A stretch of 64,000 bases of DNA from positions 1 through 64,000 of the forward strand of contig JAICSO010000008.1 in NCBI GenBank assembly GCA_025936825.1. Reading direction: 5' to 3'. Shown here piece by piece: positions 17,850-26,042 of the stretch. Below the pieces are notes generated by a model, which was given only the letters and a program-made list of their open reading frames with translations, made no database searches and had not been told where the DNA came from. The translations under genes and the position numbers were made by a program. This stretch comes from Terriglobales bacterium. Its GTDB lineage: Bacteria; Acidobacteriota; Terriglobia; Terriglobales; Acidobacteriaceae. Position 1 is the first letter of the stretch. Each line of letters starts with the position of its first letter.

Positions 17850-18374
17850 ATGCGTGCCATGAGCTTACGGGGTTGTTGTCTTTTGGTGATTGCAGGTTTC
17901 TTGTTCTGTAGTTTGTCATTTGCTCAGTCAGGCAACTCGAGAGGTCCTTCCACGCCCGAGGAACGCACGCGCGCAGTTCAGGTCGCTCACAAATTGGAAA
18001 GTAATCCTCTTGATGAGAGTCTCAAGTCCGATCGAGAGTGGGCGATTTTGTGGCTGATTCAAGTCCCTGATATCCATGTCAACGTGTGCACCAACGTCCT
18101 GGGTGACTTCATGAAATCCAAGTACAAGTATTCGTCGGAAATCGTGACGCAGCTCACGTTATCTTCGGCAGCGTTCGTTATCGAGCATCCAGAAAGCTCC
18201 AACGACTCAGTTGCACAGTACATCGCGGGGACCGAAGGAGTTCTGAAAGCGTATCACTCCATCATTCAGCTAAAGACAAAAGCAACGTCTAAAGCCCTCG
18301 ATGAGCTCACACAAGCTCAAACGGAGGGCAGGCTGCCGGACAAGGTTCGGGAAGCAAGCAAAACCTGCAAGTAA
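17850..18374 (+). CDS. Small exported protein of unknown function
   Basis: A 174-residue protein. The start (ATG 17850, with GGGGAGGAAAG just upstream) gives a clear signal peptide, LRGCCLLVIAGFLFCSLSFAQS. The mature part is mainly helical, with one conspicuous Cys (VNVCTNVLGDF) and a final Cys (SKTCK) that could pair. It lies 21 bp after the CADD gene, so the two may be cotranscribed. I do not recognise the family. Confidence 0.65.
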   Translation: MRAMSLRGCCLLVIAGFLFCSLSFAQSGNSRGPSTPEERTRAVQVAHKLESNPLDESLKSDREWAILWLIQVPDIHVNVCTNVLGDFMKSKYKYSSEIVTQLTLSSAAFVIEHPESSNDSVAQYIAGTEGVLKAYHSIIQLKTKATSKALDELTQAQTEGRLPDKVREASKTCK

Positions 18375-18508
18375 ATATCACGCTGAGATAACCAAAAGAA
18401 CGCTATCAGGCCCGAGCGGCTGACAAGAAGATATTGGTTCTCCCGCAGGTAAGCTCTCGTCCTGATGTATCCTTACATTACTCCATCCTTCACAGGTCAC
18501 AGGCAAAG

Positions 18509-20176
18509 ATGTCCGATCAAACCGCACCGGAAACGCCCGTCGAAACTCGTGAGTCTTTCGGCGACATTCTCAAACAATTCGAACGCGCTCATTCGACGAA
18601 GAAGACGGAAGGCAGCCGCGAGGGAACAGTCATCTCCGTTACCGCGGACGCGGTCGTGCTCGACGTCGGATTCAAGACCGAAGGGGTTCTCCAGGTCTCG
18701 GAGCTACGCGGCGAGACGGTCCAGCCCGGCGACAAGCTCAACGTCACCATCAAAGGCCGTGATCCCGAGGGCTATTACCAGCTCACACGTGGCAAGGTCT
18801 CTCGACCCACGGATTGGGCCGCTTTTGAGAAAGCCTACAAGGACCAGGCGACGATTCTCGGTACGGTTACCGGCGTGGTGAAAGGCGGAGTGAGCGTTGA
18901 CGTCGGGGTTCGCGCGTTCATGCCGGCTTCGCGCAGTGGAGTCCGGGACGCAGCGGAACTGGAGAAGCTGGTCGAGCAGGAGATCCGCTGCCGCATCATC
19001 AAGCTGGATGTCGCTGATGAAGATATTGTTGTAGACCGTCGCGCCGTCCTTGAAGAGGAGGAACGCAATGCCAAGGGCCAACGCTACTCTGAATTAAAGG
19101 AAGGCGACGTTGTTAACGGCACGGTACGCAGCCTCACCGAGTACGGCGCTTTTGTCGATATCGGAGGCGTCGACGCGCTCCTTCATGTCAGCGATATTTC
19201 CTGGGGACGCGTAAACGCACCAGCAGATGCGCTTTCTGTCGGACAGGAAGTAGAGGTCAAAGTCCTGAAGATTGACGCGGGTAAGCAGCGCGTCTCTGTC
19301 GGGCTGAAGCAACTCCAACCGCAGCCTTGGGATTCGGTTCCGTCGAAATACAAAATTGGTGAACGTGTTCGCGGGACAGTGAGCCGTCTTGCCGATTTCG
19401 GAGCATTCGTCGAACTCGAGCCAGGAGTGGAAGGCTTGATTCACATCTCCGAGATGTCATGGGTTAAGAAGGTGCGCACGCCCGGCGACCTGGTCAAGGT
19501 AGGAGAGATTGTCGAAGCCGTCATTCTGGGCATCAATCCCGGTGAGAAGCGAATTTCGCTCGGCTTGAAGCAGGCACTCGGAGATCCCTGGGCCGATGCG
19601 GCACAGAAGTTTCCGGTGGATTCGATTGTCGAGGGCCCAGTTGTCAGCGTTCAGAAGTTTGGCGCATTCGTGCAGGTTGCTGAAGGGGTCGAAGGCATGA
19701 TCCACGTCAGCGATATCAGCGCGGAAAAGCGAATCAATCACCCGTCGGATGTCTTCAAGGTCGGGCAGGTGGTCAAGGCGCAGGTGCTCGCGGTCGATCC
19801 TGAAAAACGCCGGCTGAAACTCGGGATCAAGCAGATGGTGCCCACCAGCATCGACGAATACTTGGCCGAGCGAAAGGTGGGTGACACGGTGAGCGGACGC
19901 GTCGCCGAGGTCTCTAGCAGCTTTGCAACGGTTGAACTTGGAGAGGGTATTCGCGCAATATGCAAGCTTGGAACTGGAGCAAAGGGTGCGTCTGCGGGCC
20001 AGCAGTCCAGCGGCGGCGCGGACCTGAAGTCCCTCAGTTCCATGCTCGCGGCAAAGTGGAAATCGGGAACCGTGACCCAAGCTGTCAGCTCAGAGCTTAC
20101 CCCAGGCCAAGTGCGTAGTTTCCGCGTGACCAAAATCGATCCGGCCGCGAAAAAGATCGAAGTCGAGTTGGCATAA
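18509..20176 (+). CDS. rpsA: 30S ribosomal protein S1
   Basis: A 555-residue protein with six S1 RNA-binding repeats, starting at about residues 36 (REGTVISVTADAVVLDVGFKTEG), 116, 202 (VNGTVRSLTEYGAFVDIGG), 289, 376 and 463. The four central repeats carry the GAFV and H[VI]S[DE][IM]S signatures. S1 binds mRNA at the 30S platform and helps initiate translation on structured or weak leaders, which matters here because many genes lack clear Shine-Dalgarno sequences. ATG 18509 (MSDQTAPETP) was chosen; an upstream in-frame start would add 25 residues without family similarity. The last repeat is degenerate, as is common. Confidence 0.95.
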   Translation: MSDQTAPETPVETRESFGDILKQFERAHSTKKTEGSREGTVISVTADAVVLDVGFKTEGVLQVSELRGETVQPGDKLNVTIKGRDPEGYYQLTRGKVSRPTDWAAFEKAYKDQATILGTVTGVVKGGVSVDVGVRAFMPASRSGVRDAAELEKLVEQEIRCRIIKLDVADEDIVVDRRAVLEEEERNAKGQRYSELKEGDVVNGTVRSLTEYGAFVDIGGVDALLHVSDISWGRVNAPADALSVGQEVEVKVLKIDAGKQRVSVGLKQLQPQPWDSVPSKYKIGERVRGTVSRLADFGAFVELEPGVEGLIHISEMSWVKKVRTPGDLVKVGEIVEAVILGINPGEKRISLGLKQALGDPWADAAQKFPVDSIVEGPVVSVQKFGAFVQVAEGVEGMIHVSDISAEKRINHPSDVFKVGQVVKAQVLAVDPEKRRLKLGIKQMVPTSIDEYLAERKVGDTVSGRVAEVSSSFATVELGEGIRAICKLGTGAKGASAGQQSSGGADLKSLSSMLAAKWKSGTVTQAVSSELTPGQVRSFRVTKIDPAAKKIEVELA

Positions 20177-20187
20177 CGCTAGGAACA

Positions 20188-20260
20188 GAACCGCAAAGGT
20201 CGCAGAGCTCGCAAGGAAATCGGTTGTGTTTTCTTGCGATCTTTGCGTTCTTTGCGGTTT
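20188..20260. repeat. Long inverted repeat, 9-bp periodic (family A)
   Basis: The left arm 20188-20219 contains CCGCAAAGGTCGCAGAG. The right arm 20229-20260 is its imperfect reverse complement ending TTTGCGGTTT. CGCAAAG-like units recur every 9 bp. It lies just after rpsA and could act as a transcript-end hairpin, although no clean U tract follows. Confidence 0.85.
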
Positions 20261-20336
20261 ATGTTTTCAAAGCTTTTCCCTGCAATCGAAGCTGATATTG
20301 CATAATTCTCGTGATTGAGCCTGAGATCGTCGCGAC

Positions 20337-21872
20337 GTGCATAACCTCGCCCAATCCGTCTTTCATTACATTCGCAAGCAGGACCTTCTCTGCGCCGGAG
20401 ACCGCGTTGGCGTGGCCGTTTCTGGCGGCGCAGATTCAGTCGCGCTGCTTCGAATCCTGCTGGAACTTCGCGCGGAGCTGGGAATTGTGCTCTCGGTCGT
20501 TCATCTTAATCACTGTCTTCGCGGAACGGAATCGGATGGTGACGAGCAATTCGTCCGCGATCTGGCTGCTCATTACGATCTACCGTTCTTTTCTGCGCGC
20601 CGCGATGTGAAAGCGTATGCGACAGAGAAGAGACTCAGCATCGAAACCGCTGCCCGCGAACTTCGGTCTCAGTATTTCGAGAAGCTATTGCGGAAAGGCG
20701 AGTTCAATAGACTTGCCACTGCTCACACGTTGGACGACCAGGCCGAGACGGTTTTGCTTCGGCTCCTGAGAGGTTCAGGCCTGCGCGGGCTGAGCGCTAT
20801 CCGCCCTCGTTTGTCAGTCAAAAATATCGCGGAGCAGGTGTGTGGCGAGATTATTCGACCTCTGTTGAGCACAAGACGTGAAGGGGCCGCAGCTTATCTT
20901 GCCGAAGCCGGGCAGGAATGGCGCGACGATAACACCAATCGAGATCTGCAGTACACGCGAAATCGAGTGCGGCACGTGCTAGTGCCGTTGCTGGAAAAGG
21001 AGTTCAACCCGGCCGCGACCGAGAAGTTGGCGGAGCTCGCCGAAATCGCTCGCGGCGAGGAGGAATTCTGGGAGAAAGAACGCAACCGCATGTTTGGAAA
21101 TATTGTCAGCTTCAGGAGGCCTGCGTGGCTCCAACATTCGTTCTATGTTCCATTCGCTCCGGCGGGAGATGGCCAGAAGTCGGATACCCCTGATCCTGTG
21201 CTGCTGAAAAAGCTAGACCAGCCGGGGCCAACGATCAGCGATTTTGTGCTGAATCTCGACAAGTTCCGGGCACTCCCGTTAGCTGCGCAACGCCGTCTCC
21301 TTCAGTCGCTCGAGAATTTCGGCATGCCGATGGATTTCCACCACGTAAACCGCATTGTCAGCCTGGCCGTGGGAGACGAGAACTCTGACTGCAAGATCCA
21401 ATTGCCTTGGGGCTGGAAAGCCGTGCGTACCGCAAACGAACTGTTGATCCTGACTCCAGACCTCCGCACTGTGGATCGAATTGCAAGCGACTATGAGTAC
21501 CAGCTCCAAGTCCCGGGAACCGTCACGATTTGGGAGACTGGCGTAGTACTCGATGCTAAGTATGCCTCCGCGGGCGAGCGGTATAATCCCGATCACTTGC
21601 TCGACGTCCGGTTCGCGGAGAACTTGCTGGTTCGTAACTGGCGCCCGGGCGACCGCTTTTGGCCGGTGCATTCAAAGGCGTCGAAAAAAATTAAAGAGCT
21701 CTTGCAAGATCGTCACGTTACTGGCGACGAGAAGAAAGCGTGGCCGGTGATCGCGAGCGGAGAAGATGTCGTGTGGCTGCGCGGCTTCGGCGTGCGCCGC
21801 GATTTACAAGCCGAAAATAGTAAAGGAATCTTGATCAGCGAAGAAGCGCTGGAGCTTGACTCTGACAACTAG
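20337..21872 (+). CDS. tilS: tRNA(Ile)-lysidine synthetase
   Basis: A 511-residue enzyme that converts C34 of tRNA-Ile(CAU) to lysidine, so that it reads AUA instead of AUG. The PP-loop SGGADS is at residues 29-34; HLNHCLRGTESD and TAHTLDDQAETVLLRLLRGSGLRGL are the conserved N-terminal-domain motifs. The C-terminal part has the TilS substrate-binding region (NWRPGDRFWP, KKIKELLQD). The start is GTG at 20337; another GTG at 20311 is possible. The TAG stop (21870-21872) is the first TAG of a 7-bp repeat array, which separates it from hpt by 21 bp. The tilS-hpt order is common in bacteria. Confidence 0.95.
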   Translation: MHNLAQSVFHYIRKQDLLCAGDRVGVAVSGGADSVALLRILLELRAELGIVLSVVHLNHCLRGTESDGDEQFVRDLAAHYDLPFFSARRDVKAYATEKRLSIETAARELRSQYFEKLLRKGEFNRLATAHTLDDQAETVLLRLLRGSGLRGLSAIRPRLSVKNIAEQVCGEIIRPLLSTRREGAAAYLAEAGQEWRDDNTNRDLQYTRNRVRHVLVPLLEKEFNPAATEKLAELAEIARGEEEFWEKERNRMFGNIVSFRRPAWLQHSFYVPFAPAGDGQKSDTPDPVLLKKLDQPGPTISDFVLNLDKFRALPLAAQRRLLQSLENFGMPMDFHHVNRIVSLAVGDENSDCKIQLPWGWKAVRTANELLILTPDLRTVDRIASDYEYQLQVPGTVTIWETGVVLDAKYASAGERYNPDHLLDVRFAENLLVRNWRPGDRFWPVHSKASKKIKELLQDRHVTGDEKKAWPVIASGEDVVWLRGFGVRRDLQAENSKGILISEEALELDSDN

Positions 21873-21891
21873 CAACTAGCTACTAGCAACT
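21864..21891. repeat. 7-bp array AGCAACT-type with stops in all six frames (family B)
   Basis: Four 7-bp units. TAG occurs at 21870, 21877 and 21884, one in each + frame. CTA occurs at 21869, 21876 and 21883, one in each minus frame. The first TAG ends tilS, and the array stops two bases before the hpt ATG. Confidence 0.95.
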
Positions 21892-21893
21892 TT

Positions 21894-22412
21894 ATGTCTC
21901 CTCAATCCAACGTGCAGATCGTAATCCCTGCCGACCAGGTGCAGAAACGCGTGCGCGAAATGGCGCGACAGATTTCACACGATTACGTGGGCAAAACTAT
22001 TCACGCGCTGGGTATTCTGGAAAACGGCTTTATCTTCTTGTCAGACTTAGTGAGGGCAATTGAGGTCCCGGTCGTCTGTCAGTTCATCAAGCCGAAGTAT
22101 CGCGACGACATCGGTGACGTTTTAGAAATCTTCTTCAGCCACGACCTTGCGATCCAGGATCAGCACGTACTCCTGGTCGAAGGAATCTTGCATTCCGGCC
22201 TGACCGCCGAATTCCTGATAAATGATCTTAAGGCACGAGGCGCAGCAACGGTGAAGATTGCCGCCCTCCTGGATCGCCAGTCGGCGCGGCGCGTCCAACT
22301 ACAACCTGACTACTTCGGCTTCCTGGTCGACGGGACTTACCTGATGGGCTACGGCCTTGGTTCCCGCGAGCAGACGGACAGGAACCTGCCTCACCTCGCA
22401 ATCGCAAAGTAG
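21894..22412 (+). CDS. hpt: Hypoxanthine phosphoribosyltransferase-like protein with altered PRPP motif
   Basis: A 172-residue type-I phosphoribosyltransferase, placed by overall order (YVGKTIHALGILENG, HVLLVEGILHSGLT, ALLDRQSARRV, PDYFGFLVDGTYLMGYGLGSREQTDRNLPHL) and its position behind tilS. Canonical enzymes salvage hypoxanthine and guanine with PRPP. Here the PRPP loop, normally VEDIIDTG, reads VEGILHSG (residues 95-102). The second acidic residue and the catalytic Asp are replaced by Gly and His, and the usual KG of the flexible-loop side is ENG. It may be inactive, altered in substrate, or regulatory. The ATG lies directly behind a 7-bp repeat array, with no room for a normal ribosome site. 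Confidence 0.8.
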   Translation: MSPQSNVQIVIPADQVQKRVREMARQISHDYVGKTIHALGILENGFIFLSDLVRAIEVPVVCQFIKPKYRDDIGDVLEIFFSHDLAIQDQHVLLVEGILHSGLTAEFLINDLKARGAATVKIAALLDRQSARRVQLQPDYFGFLVDGTYLMGYGLGSREQTDRNLPHLAIAK

Positions 22413-22417
22413 CCAAT

Positions 22418-23491
22418 CTAGCCGGCGGTGGTTGCGGTTGCCGGTTCCTCCACTGACGCCGCGCGCAAGAACCGAGCAGCTTCTTCCGGCGGCGTGGGGT
22501 TGATATAGAAACCCGTGCCCCATTCGAATCCGCCAGTGCGCGTCAGCTTGGGCACATACTCAATGTGCCAGTGGTAGTGATCATTCGCCGGGTCCTGCGT
22601 AGGAGAACTGTGGATCACGAGGTTGTAAGCCGGATTGTCGAGCACCTGGTCGGCCTTGTTCAGCAGCACCCGAATGGCCTTGGCGAGGTTCTCGAACATC
22701 CGCGAAGAAGAGTTCTCGAACGCGGACTCATGTTGCCTGGGTAGAATCCACGTCTCAAATGGAAATCGTGGCGCATAAGGAGCGATGGTCACGAAATCGT
22801 CATTCTCCGCAACCAGGCGCAGCCCTAACTCGCTTTCCTGCTGCACCACGTCGCAGAAAACGCAGCGTTCTTTGAACCTGTAGTACTGCTTGGCGCCTTC
22901 AATCTCTTCGGAAACGTAGATTGGCACGATAGGCAGAGCAATCAGCTGCGAGTGAGCATGCTCAAGCGAAGCTCCGGCAGAATCGCCGTGATTCTTAAAA
23001 ATCAGGATGTACTTGAACCGTTTATCTTTCTTCAGGTCAAGAATTCGATCACGGAACGTCCATAGAACGTCTTCAATGCGCTTCGGCGGTAGCGTGGCCA
23101 GCGTCGCATTGTGATCGTTGGTCTCAATGATCACCTCGTGCGCGCCGATGCCGTTCATTCGGTCGAACATGCCTTCCGCCTGGCGGTTCAGATTGCCTTC
23201 AATCCCTAGCGCGGGGAACTTATTGGGAACGACACGAACGGTCCAACCGGGCGTATCGCGCTGCGGCGGCGAGCCTCCATTATGGCTGGGGCGATAGGCC
23301 TGGATTTCCGGCGGGGTCTTGCTTTCGTTTCCGTAGCAGAAAGGGCAAAAGCCGCCCTTCATCTTCACAGCGTCGCGGGCGAAATCGGTGGGGCGTTTGG
23401 CGCGGTCGGTCGAGATGATGACCCAGCGCCCAACAATGGGGTCTTTTCGTAGTTCCGGCAATTTAAGTTCAATCCTCCGACCCGCTGCCAC
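22418..23491 (-). CDS. galT: Galactose-1-phosphate uridylyltransferase
   Basis: A 357-residue enzyme of the HIT superfamily that exchanges UMP between UDP-glucose and galactose-1-phosphate (Leloir pathway). It has CPFC (residues 49-52), a structural metal site, and the active-site motif HAHSQ (178-182), whose second His would carry the UMP. The C-terminal half holds CVFC, NDHYHWHIEYVPKL and the glycine-rich FEWGTGFYINP. The start is GTG at 23491. galK and galE are not nearby. It ends five bases from the convergent hpt stop. Confidence 0.93.
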   Translation of the reverse strand: MAAGRRIELKLPELRKDPIVGRWVIISTDRAKRPTDFARDAVKMKGGFCPFCYGNESKTPPEIQAYRPSHNGGSPPQRDTPGWTVRVVPNKFPALGIEGNLNRQAEGMFDRMNGIGAHEVIIETNDHNATLATLPPKRIEDVLWTFRDRILDLKKDKRFKYILIFKNHGDSAGASLEHAHSQLIALPIVPIYVSEEIEGAKQYYRFKERCVFCDVVQQESELGLRLVAENDDFVTIAPYAPRFPFETWILPRQHESAFENSSSRMFENLAKAIRVLLNKADQVLDNPAYNLVIHSSPTQDPANDHYHWHIEYVPKLTRTGGFEWGTGFYINPTPPEEAARFLRAASVEEPATATTAG

Positions 23492-23509
23492 GCCGGGCTG
23501 ATGTCCATT

Positions 23510-24016
23510 TTACGATGAGAGGGCAGCATTCCGAAATAGTTGGAAGGTCGGAAGCATTTCGTGCGTCGATTTAGTACGACCTTTCGTGCGAGCGGTCGAG
23601 GACGGCGGGTCGTAATAGACGGTGAGCACGTCAAAACGCCATGGCTGAGATTCGGGATACGTGCGCCTTGCCAAGGATTGCAGGTAGTCGCCCAGCACCT
23701 TGCGTAATGCGCGACGCTTTTCACGGTCGACGGCGGCCTCTGCGGGCTTCACGTCGTGCGTGGTGCGAGTCTTCACTTCGATGAAGCAGAGTACGTCGTG
23801 GTCCCAGCCGATCAGATCGATCTCTCCGTGATGCCGAGGCGATCGGTAGTTGCGCGCGACCATCACGTATCCAAGTCGGCGCAAATAAAAATAAGCGTCT
23901 TCCTCGCCACGCTCCCCAACCCGGCGTCCTGGGGAGCCGTTTTGGGAGGGCTCGGGTATGAGTCGGTCTAAGAGGCGAACAACGAGCTGCGTAGTGCGCC
24001 CGGAAAACATAAGCAC
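23510..24016 (-). CDS. yraN: YraN/UPF0102 family endonuclease-like protein
   Basis: A 168-residue protein with a restriction-endonuclease-like core: GRRVGERGEEDAYFYLRRLGYVMVARNYR (about residues 30-58), then GEIDLIGWDHDVLCFIEVKTR, which carries the E-x-D and E-x-K residues of the PD-(D/E)XK fold. The biological role of the family is unsettled. The C-terminal tail (about 135-168) is low in similarity and basic. It lies 18 bp upstream of galT on the same strand and may be cotranscribed. Confidence 0.88.
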   Translation of the reverse strand: MLMFSGRTTQLVVRLLDRLIPEPSQNGSPGRRVGERGEEDAYFYLRRLGYVMVARNYRSPRHHGEIDLIGWDHDVLCFIEVKTRTTHDVKPAEAAVDREKRRALRKVLGDYLQSLARRTYPESQPWRFDVLTVYYDPPSSTARTKGRTKSTHEMLPTFQLFRNAALSS

Positions 24017-24043
24017 AGGGTAGTCGCGGGGGCTTGGCTAGGC

Positions 24044-24059
24044 TGTGACAATCGTCACA
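24044..24059. promoter_or_regulatory. CRP/FNR-type binding site
   Basis: TGTGACAATCGTCACA is a perfect 6-4-6 palindrome and matches the CRP consensus TGTGA-N6-TCACA exactly. It lies between the divergent yraN and padR genes, 28 bp upstream of the yraN start. The regulator is not in this window. Confidence 0.5.
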
Positions 24060-24152
24060 CTGGCACGGTGGAAATCCGGTTTTCCGTACTCTCGGAAACA
24101 GGCACATTCATTTGCAAGAGTCGGCAACTATTAGTACAGTAGTGACACAGTC

Positions 24153-24656
24153 ATGACTGACCTAATCATCTTGGCGACACTGCTGCCGGGTCCAAAGCAC
24201 GGTTACTCGATCAAGAGACAGGCGGGCCTGATTCTCGGCCAGGAGAAGCTGCACAACAATCTCGTTTATCCGCTGCTACGGCGATTCATGACCAAGAAGT
24301 GGGTCACTAAGAAAGAAGTGCCGGGCGAGCGCGGGCAAACTCGGCAGCTCTATTCGATCACCCCTCTGGGCCGCAAGGAACTCATTTCGCAGCTGAGCAA
24401 CTTTACCGAGCAGGATGCGCGGGCTTCAGACCAGTTTCGCTTTCGTGTTGGGATGTTTCAAGTGATTGAGCCAGATGCCCGCATGCGAATCCTGGATACG
24501 CGTGAGCGCTATCTCAACTCGCGAATCGAGAAGCTCTCAGCCATCCAGGACAATTTCGATCTCGACCGCTATTCCGGCGAGGTGACCAGCCGTTTGCTCG
24601 GCGAGAGCCGGGCCGAACTCGACTGGATTGCGCATTTACGACGCATTTCGAAGTAA
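24153..24656 (+). CDS. PadR-family transcriptional regulator
   Basis: A 167-residue regulator. The N-terminal winged helix (about residues 3-80) is typical of PadR: ILATLLPGPKHGYSIKRQAG, then NNLVYPLLRRFMTKKWVTKKEV and RQLYSITPLGRKEL. The C-terminal helical part is the dimerisation domain. PadR proteins repress neighbouring genes and often sense small phenolic or drug-like ligands. The next gene starts 9 bp later, so the regulator probably controls its own operon with the methyltransferase-like gene. Confidence 0.85.
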   Translation: MTDLIILATLLPGPKHGYSIKRQAGLILGQEKLHNNLVYPLLRRFMTKKWVTKKEVPGERGQTRQLYSITPLGRKELISQLSNFTEQDARASDQFRFRVGMFQVIEPDARMRILDTRERYLNSRIEKLSAIQDNFDLDRYSGEVTSRLLGESRAELDWIAHLRRISK

Positions 24657-24665
24657 GGAGCGGTT

Positions 24666-25241
24666 ATGAACCTGCATCACCCGACTTTGTGGCAGATTGA
24701 ACTCATTCCCTGGTACCTCTTCGTGATCGTTTGGATCGTGGCGTCACTCTGGGTGAAAACAACGAAGGCAGCCGAACCGCTCATGTCTCGACTGACCTAT
24801 GGTTCGCTGATGGCGCTGGCCTTTTACTTGCTGTTCTCTCGTCGTGCGTTGGGGATGCTGGGCACGCGCTTCATCAGAGATGCGGAGTCGGTGGCCGTAG
24901 CAGGTATCGTCCTCACCTTCGCCGGCGTAGCCCTCTCGATCTGGGCGCGACTAATCCTCGGAGAGAACTGGAGCGCCAAGGTGACGAGAAAAGTTGATCA
25001 TGAGCTGATCCGGTCGGGTCCTTATGCCTTCGTGCGCCATCCGATTTATTCCGGCCTGTTACTGGCGACAATTGGCACCGCCATCTTTATCGGACAGTGG
25101 AGAGGCCTGATTGCGATCCCATTGGTGCTCCTGTCCGAGAGCATTAAAGCGCGACGCGAGGAGCAGTTCATGATCGAAGAGTTCGGGGAAACCTACCAGG
25201 AGTATCGCGAACAGACCTGGTTCATCGTTCCGGGCTTCTGA
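24666..25241 (+). CDS. Isoprenylcysteine carboxyl methyltransferase (ICMT/PEMT)-like membrane protein
   Basis: A 191-residue membrane protein with about five helices. The conserved C-terminal signature is VDHELIRSGPYAFVRHPIYSGLLLATIGTAIF (about residues 114-145), followed by RREEQFMIEEFGETYQEYREQTWFIVPGF, as in ICMT and phospholipid N-methyltransferases that use SAM. The bacterial substrates are mostly unknown. An AAGGAG site precedes the ATG. It is the second gene of the padR pair. A similar protein is encoded at 58744. Confidence 0.85.
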   Translation: MNLHHPTLWQIELIPWYLFVIVWIVASLWVKTTKAAEPLMSRLTYGSLMALAFYLLFSRRALGMLGTRFIRDAESVAVAGIVLTFAGVALSIWARLILGENWSAKVTRKVDHELIRSGPYAFVRHPIYSGLLLATIGTAIFIGQWRGLIAIPLVLLSESIKARREEQFMIEEFGETYQEYREQTWFIVPGF

Positions 25242-25265
25242 GATGCAAATCGTGAAGTCGTGTCC

Positions 25266-25300
25266 AAAACAAAAGCGGCAGGGCCGACCCCCTGCCGCTT
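25266..25300 (-). terminator. Intrinsic terminator of the HU gene
   Basis: On the minus strand an 11-bp perfect stem (AAGCGGCAGGG paired with CCCTGCCGCTT, loop 6) is followed by TTTTGTTTT. It begins 21 bp after the HU stop. Confidence 0.9.
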
Positions 25301-25320
25301 CGTCAATTCTGAACCCGGAA

Positions 25321-25602
25321 CTACTTGCCGCGATTCACTGCCTTCTTAAGTTCTGCGCCAGCGGTAAACTTGGCCACGCGCCGGGCTGCGATCTTGATGG
25401 TTGCGCCGGTCTGAGGATTGCGGCCGTTGCGGGCCTTGCGCTGTGAAATAGAGAACGTCCCAAATCCGATCAAGGCAACACGGTCACCCTTCTTCAGAGC
25501 CCCCGTGATGCTGTCTACGGCCGTGTCGATGGCGCCAGCGGCCTGAGTTTTGCTGATGCCGCAGTTCGAACTGATGCGGTCGATGAGATCTGCCTTATTC
25601 AT
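25321..25602 (-). CDS. hup: DNA-binding protein HU
   Basis: A 93-residue HU/IHF-family nucleoid protein: MNKADLIDRISSNCGISKTQAAGAIDTAVDSITGALKKGDRVALIGFGTFSI, then the DNA-binding arm ARNGRNPQTGATIKIAARRVAKFTAGAELKKAVN. The NPQTG in the arm and the conserved GFGTF are intact. It bends and compacts DNA as a dimer. AGGAGA stands 7 bp before the ATG. A strong promoter lies at 25710-25739 and a terminator follows, so it forms a single-gene unit. Confidence 0.96.
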   Translation of the reverse strand: MNKADLIDRISSNCGISKTQAAGAIDTAVDSITGALKKGDRVALIGFGTFSISQRKARNGRNPQTGATIKIAARRVAKFTAGAELKKAVNRGK

Positions 25603-25709
25603 AAGTATCTCCTGTGGAGTTCTCCCTTGTTCTCAGCGAGATGGTCTTGCGAGCGCACCCACAGCGCCGCGTGGAACTGTTTTCGCTGATTCGGAAACCC
25701 GACGCCAGC

Positions 25710-25739
25710 TATTTAGCTCCCGCAATCTGCGAAAGTCAA
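25710..25739 (-). promoter_or_regulatory. Sigma-70 promoter of the HU gene
   Basis: On the minus strand TTGACT (25739-25734) and TAAATA (25715-25710) are separated by 18 bp, about 107 bp upstream of the HU start codon. The region between promoter and gene has no other features. Confidence 0.65.
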
Positions 25740-25839
25740 CTGTGAAAATCCGCGCCAGATGCCGAGTTTGGGTACAGGGCAGGGTAGACAGCGGGAGTAG
25801 AGCAGGGTTTAGGGCCAGGCTCACGGGAAGTGGCAGTAA

Positions 25840-25929
25840 ATTGAATCATTGAATGATTGAGTCATTGACTTGGACCCGAGGCGCTGGCACGAGGGTGTTT
25901 CAATGATTCGATGACGCAATGATTCAATT
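25840..25929. repeat. 8-bp periodic inverted repeat, GAATCATT-type (family D)
   Basis: The left arm 25840-25868 repeats ATTGAATC/ATTGAGTC with an 8-bp period. The right arm 25901-25929 is its reverse complement with few mismatches, around a 32-bp loop. TGA occurs in the units of both strands. The gap 25603-26042 otherwise holds only the HU promoter and leader; I see no gene in it. Confidence 0.88.
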
Positions 25930-26042
25930 CCACTGACTTCTCCACAACCTCACCCGCTCCTCCACAGAATCTGCACAGAGCTTCCGGCCTCAGCACTTGC
26001 GCAATGGCGCATCGCAGTGCAAAGTGGAAACAGGGTTCCCTG

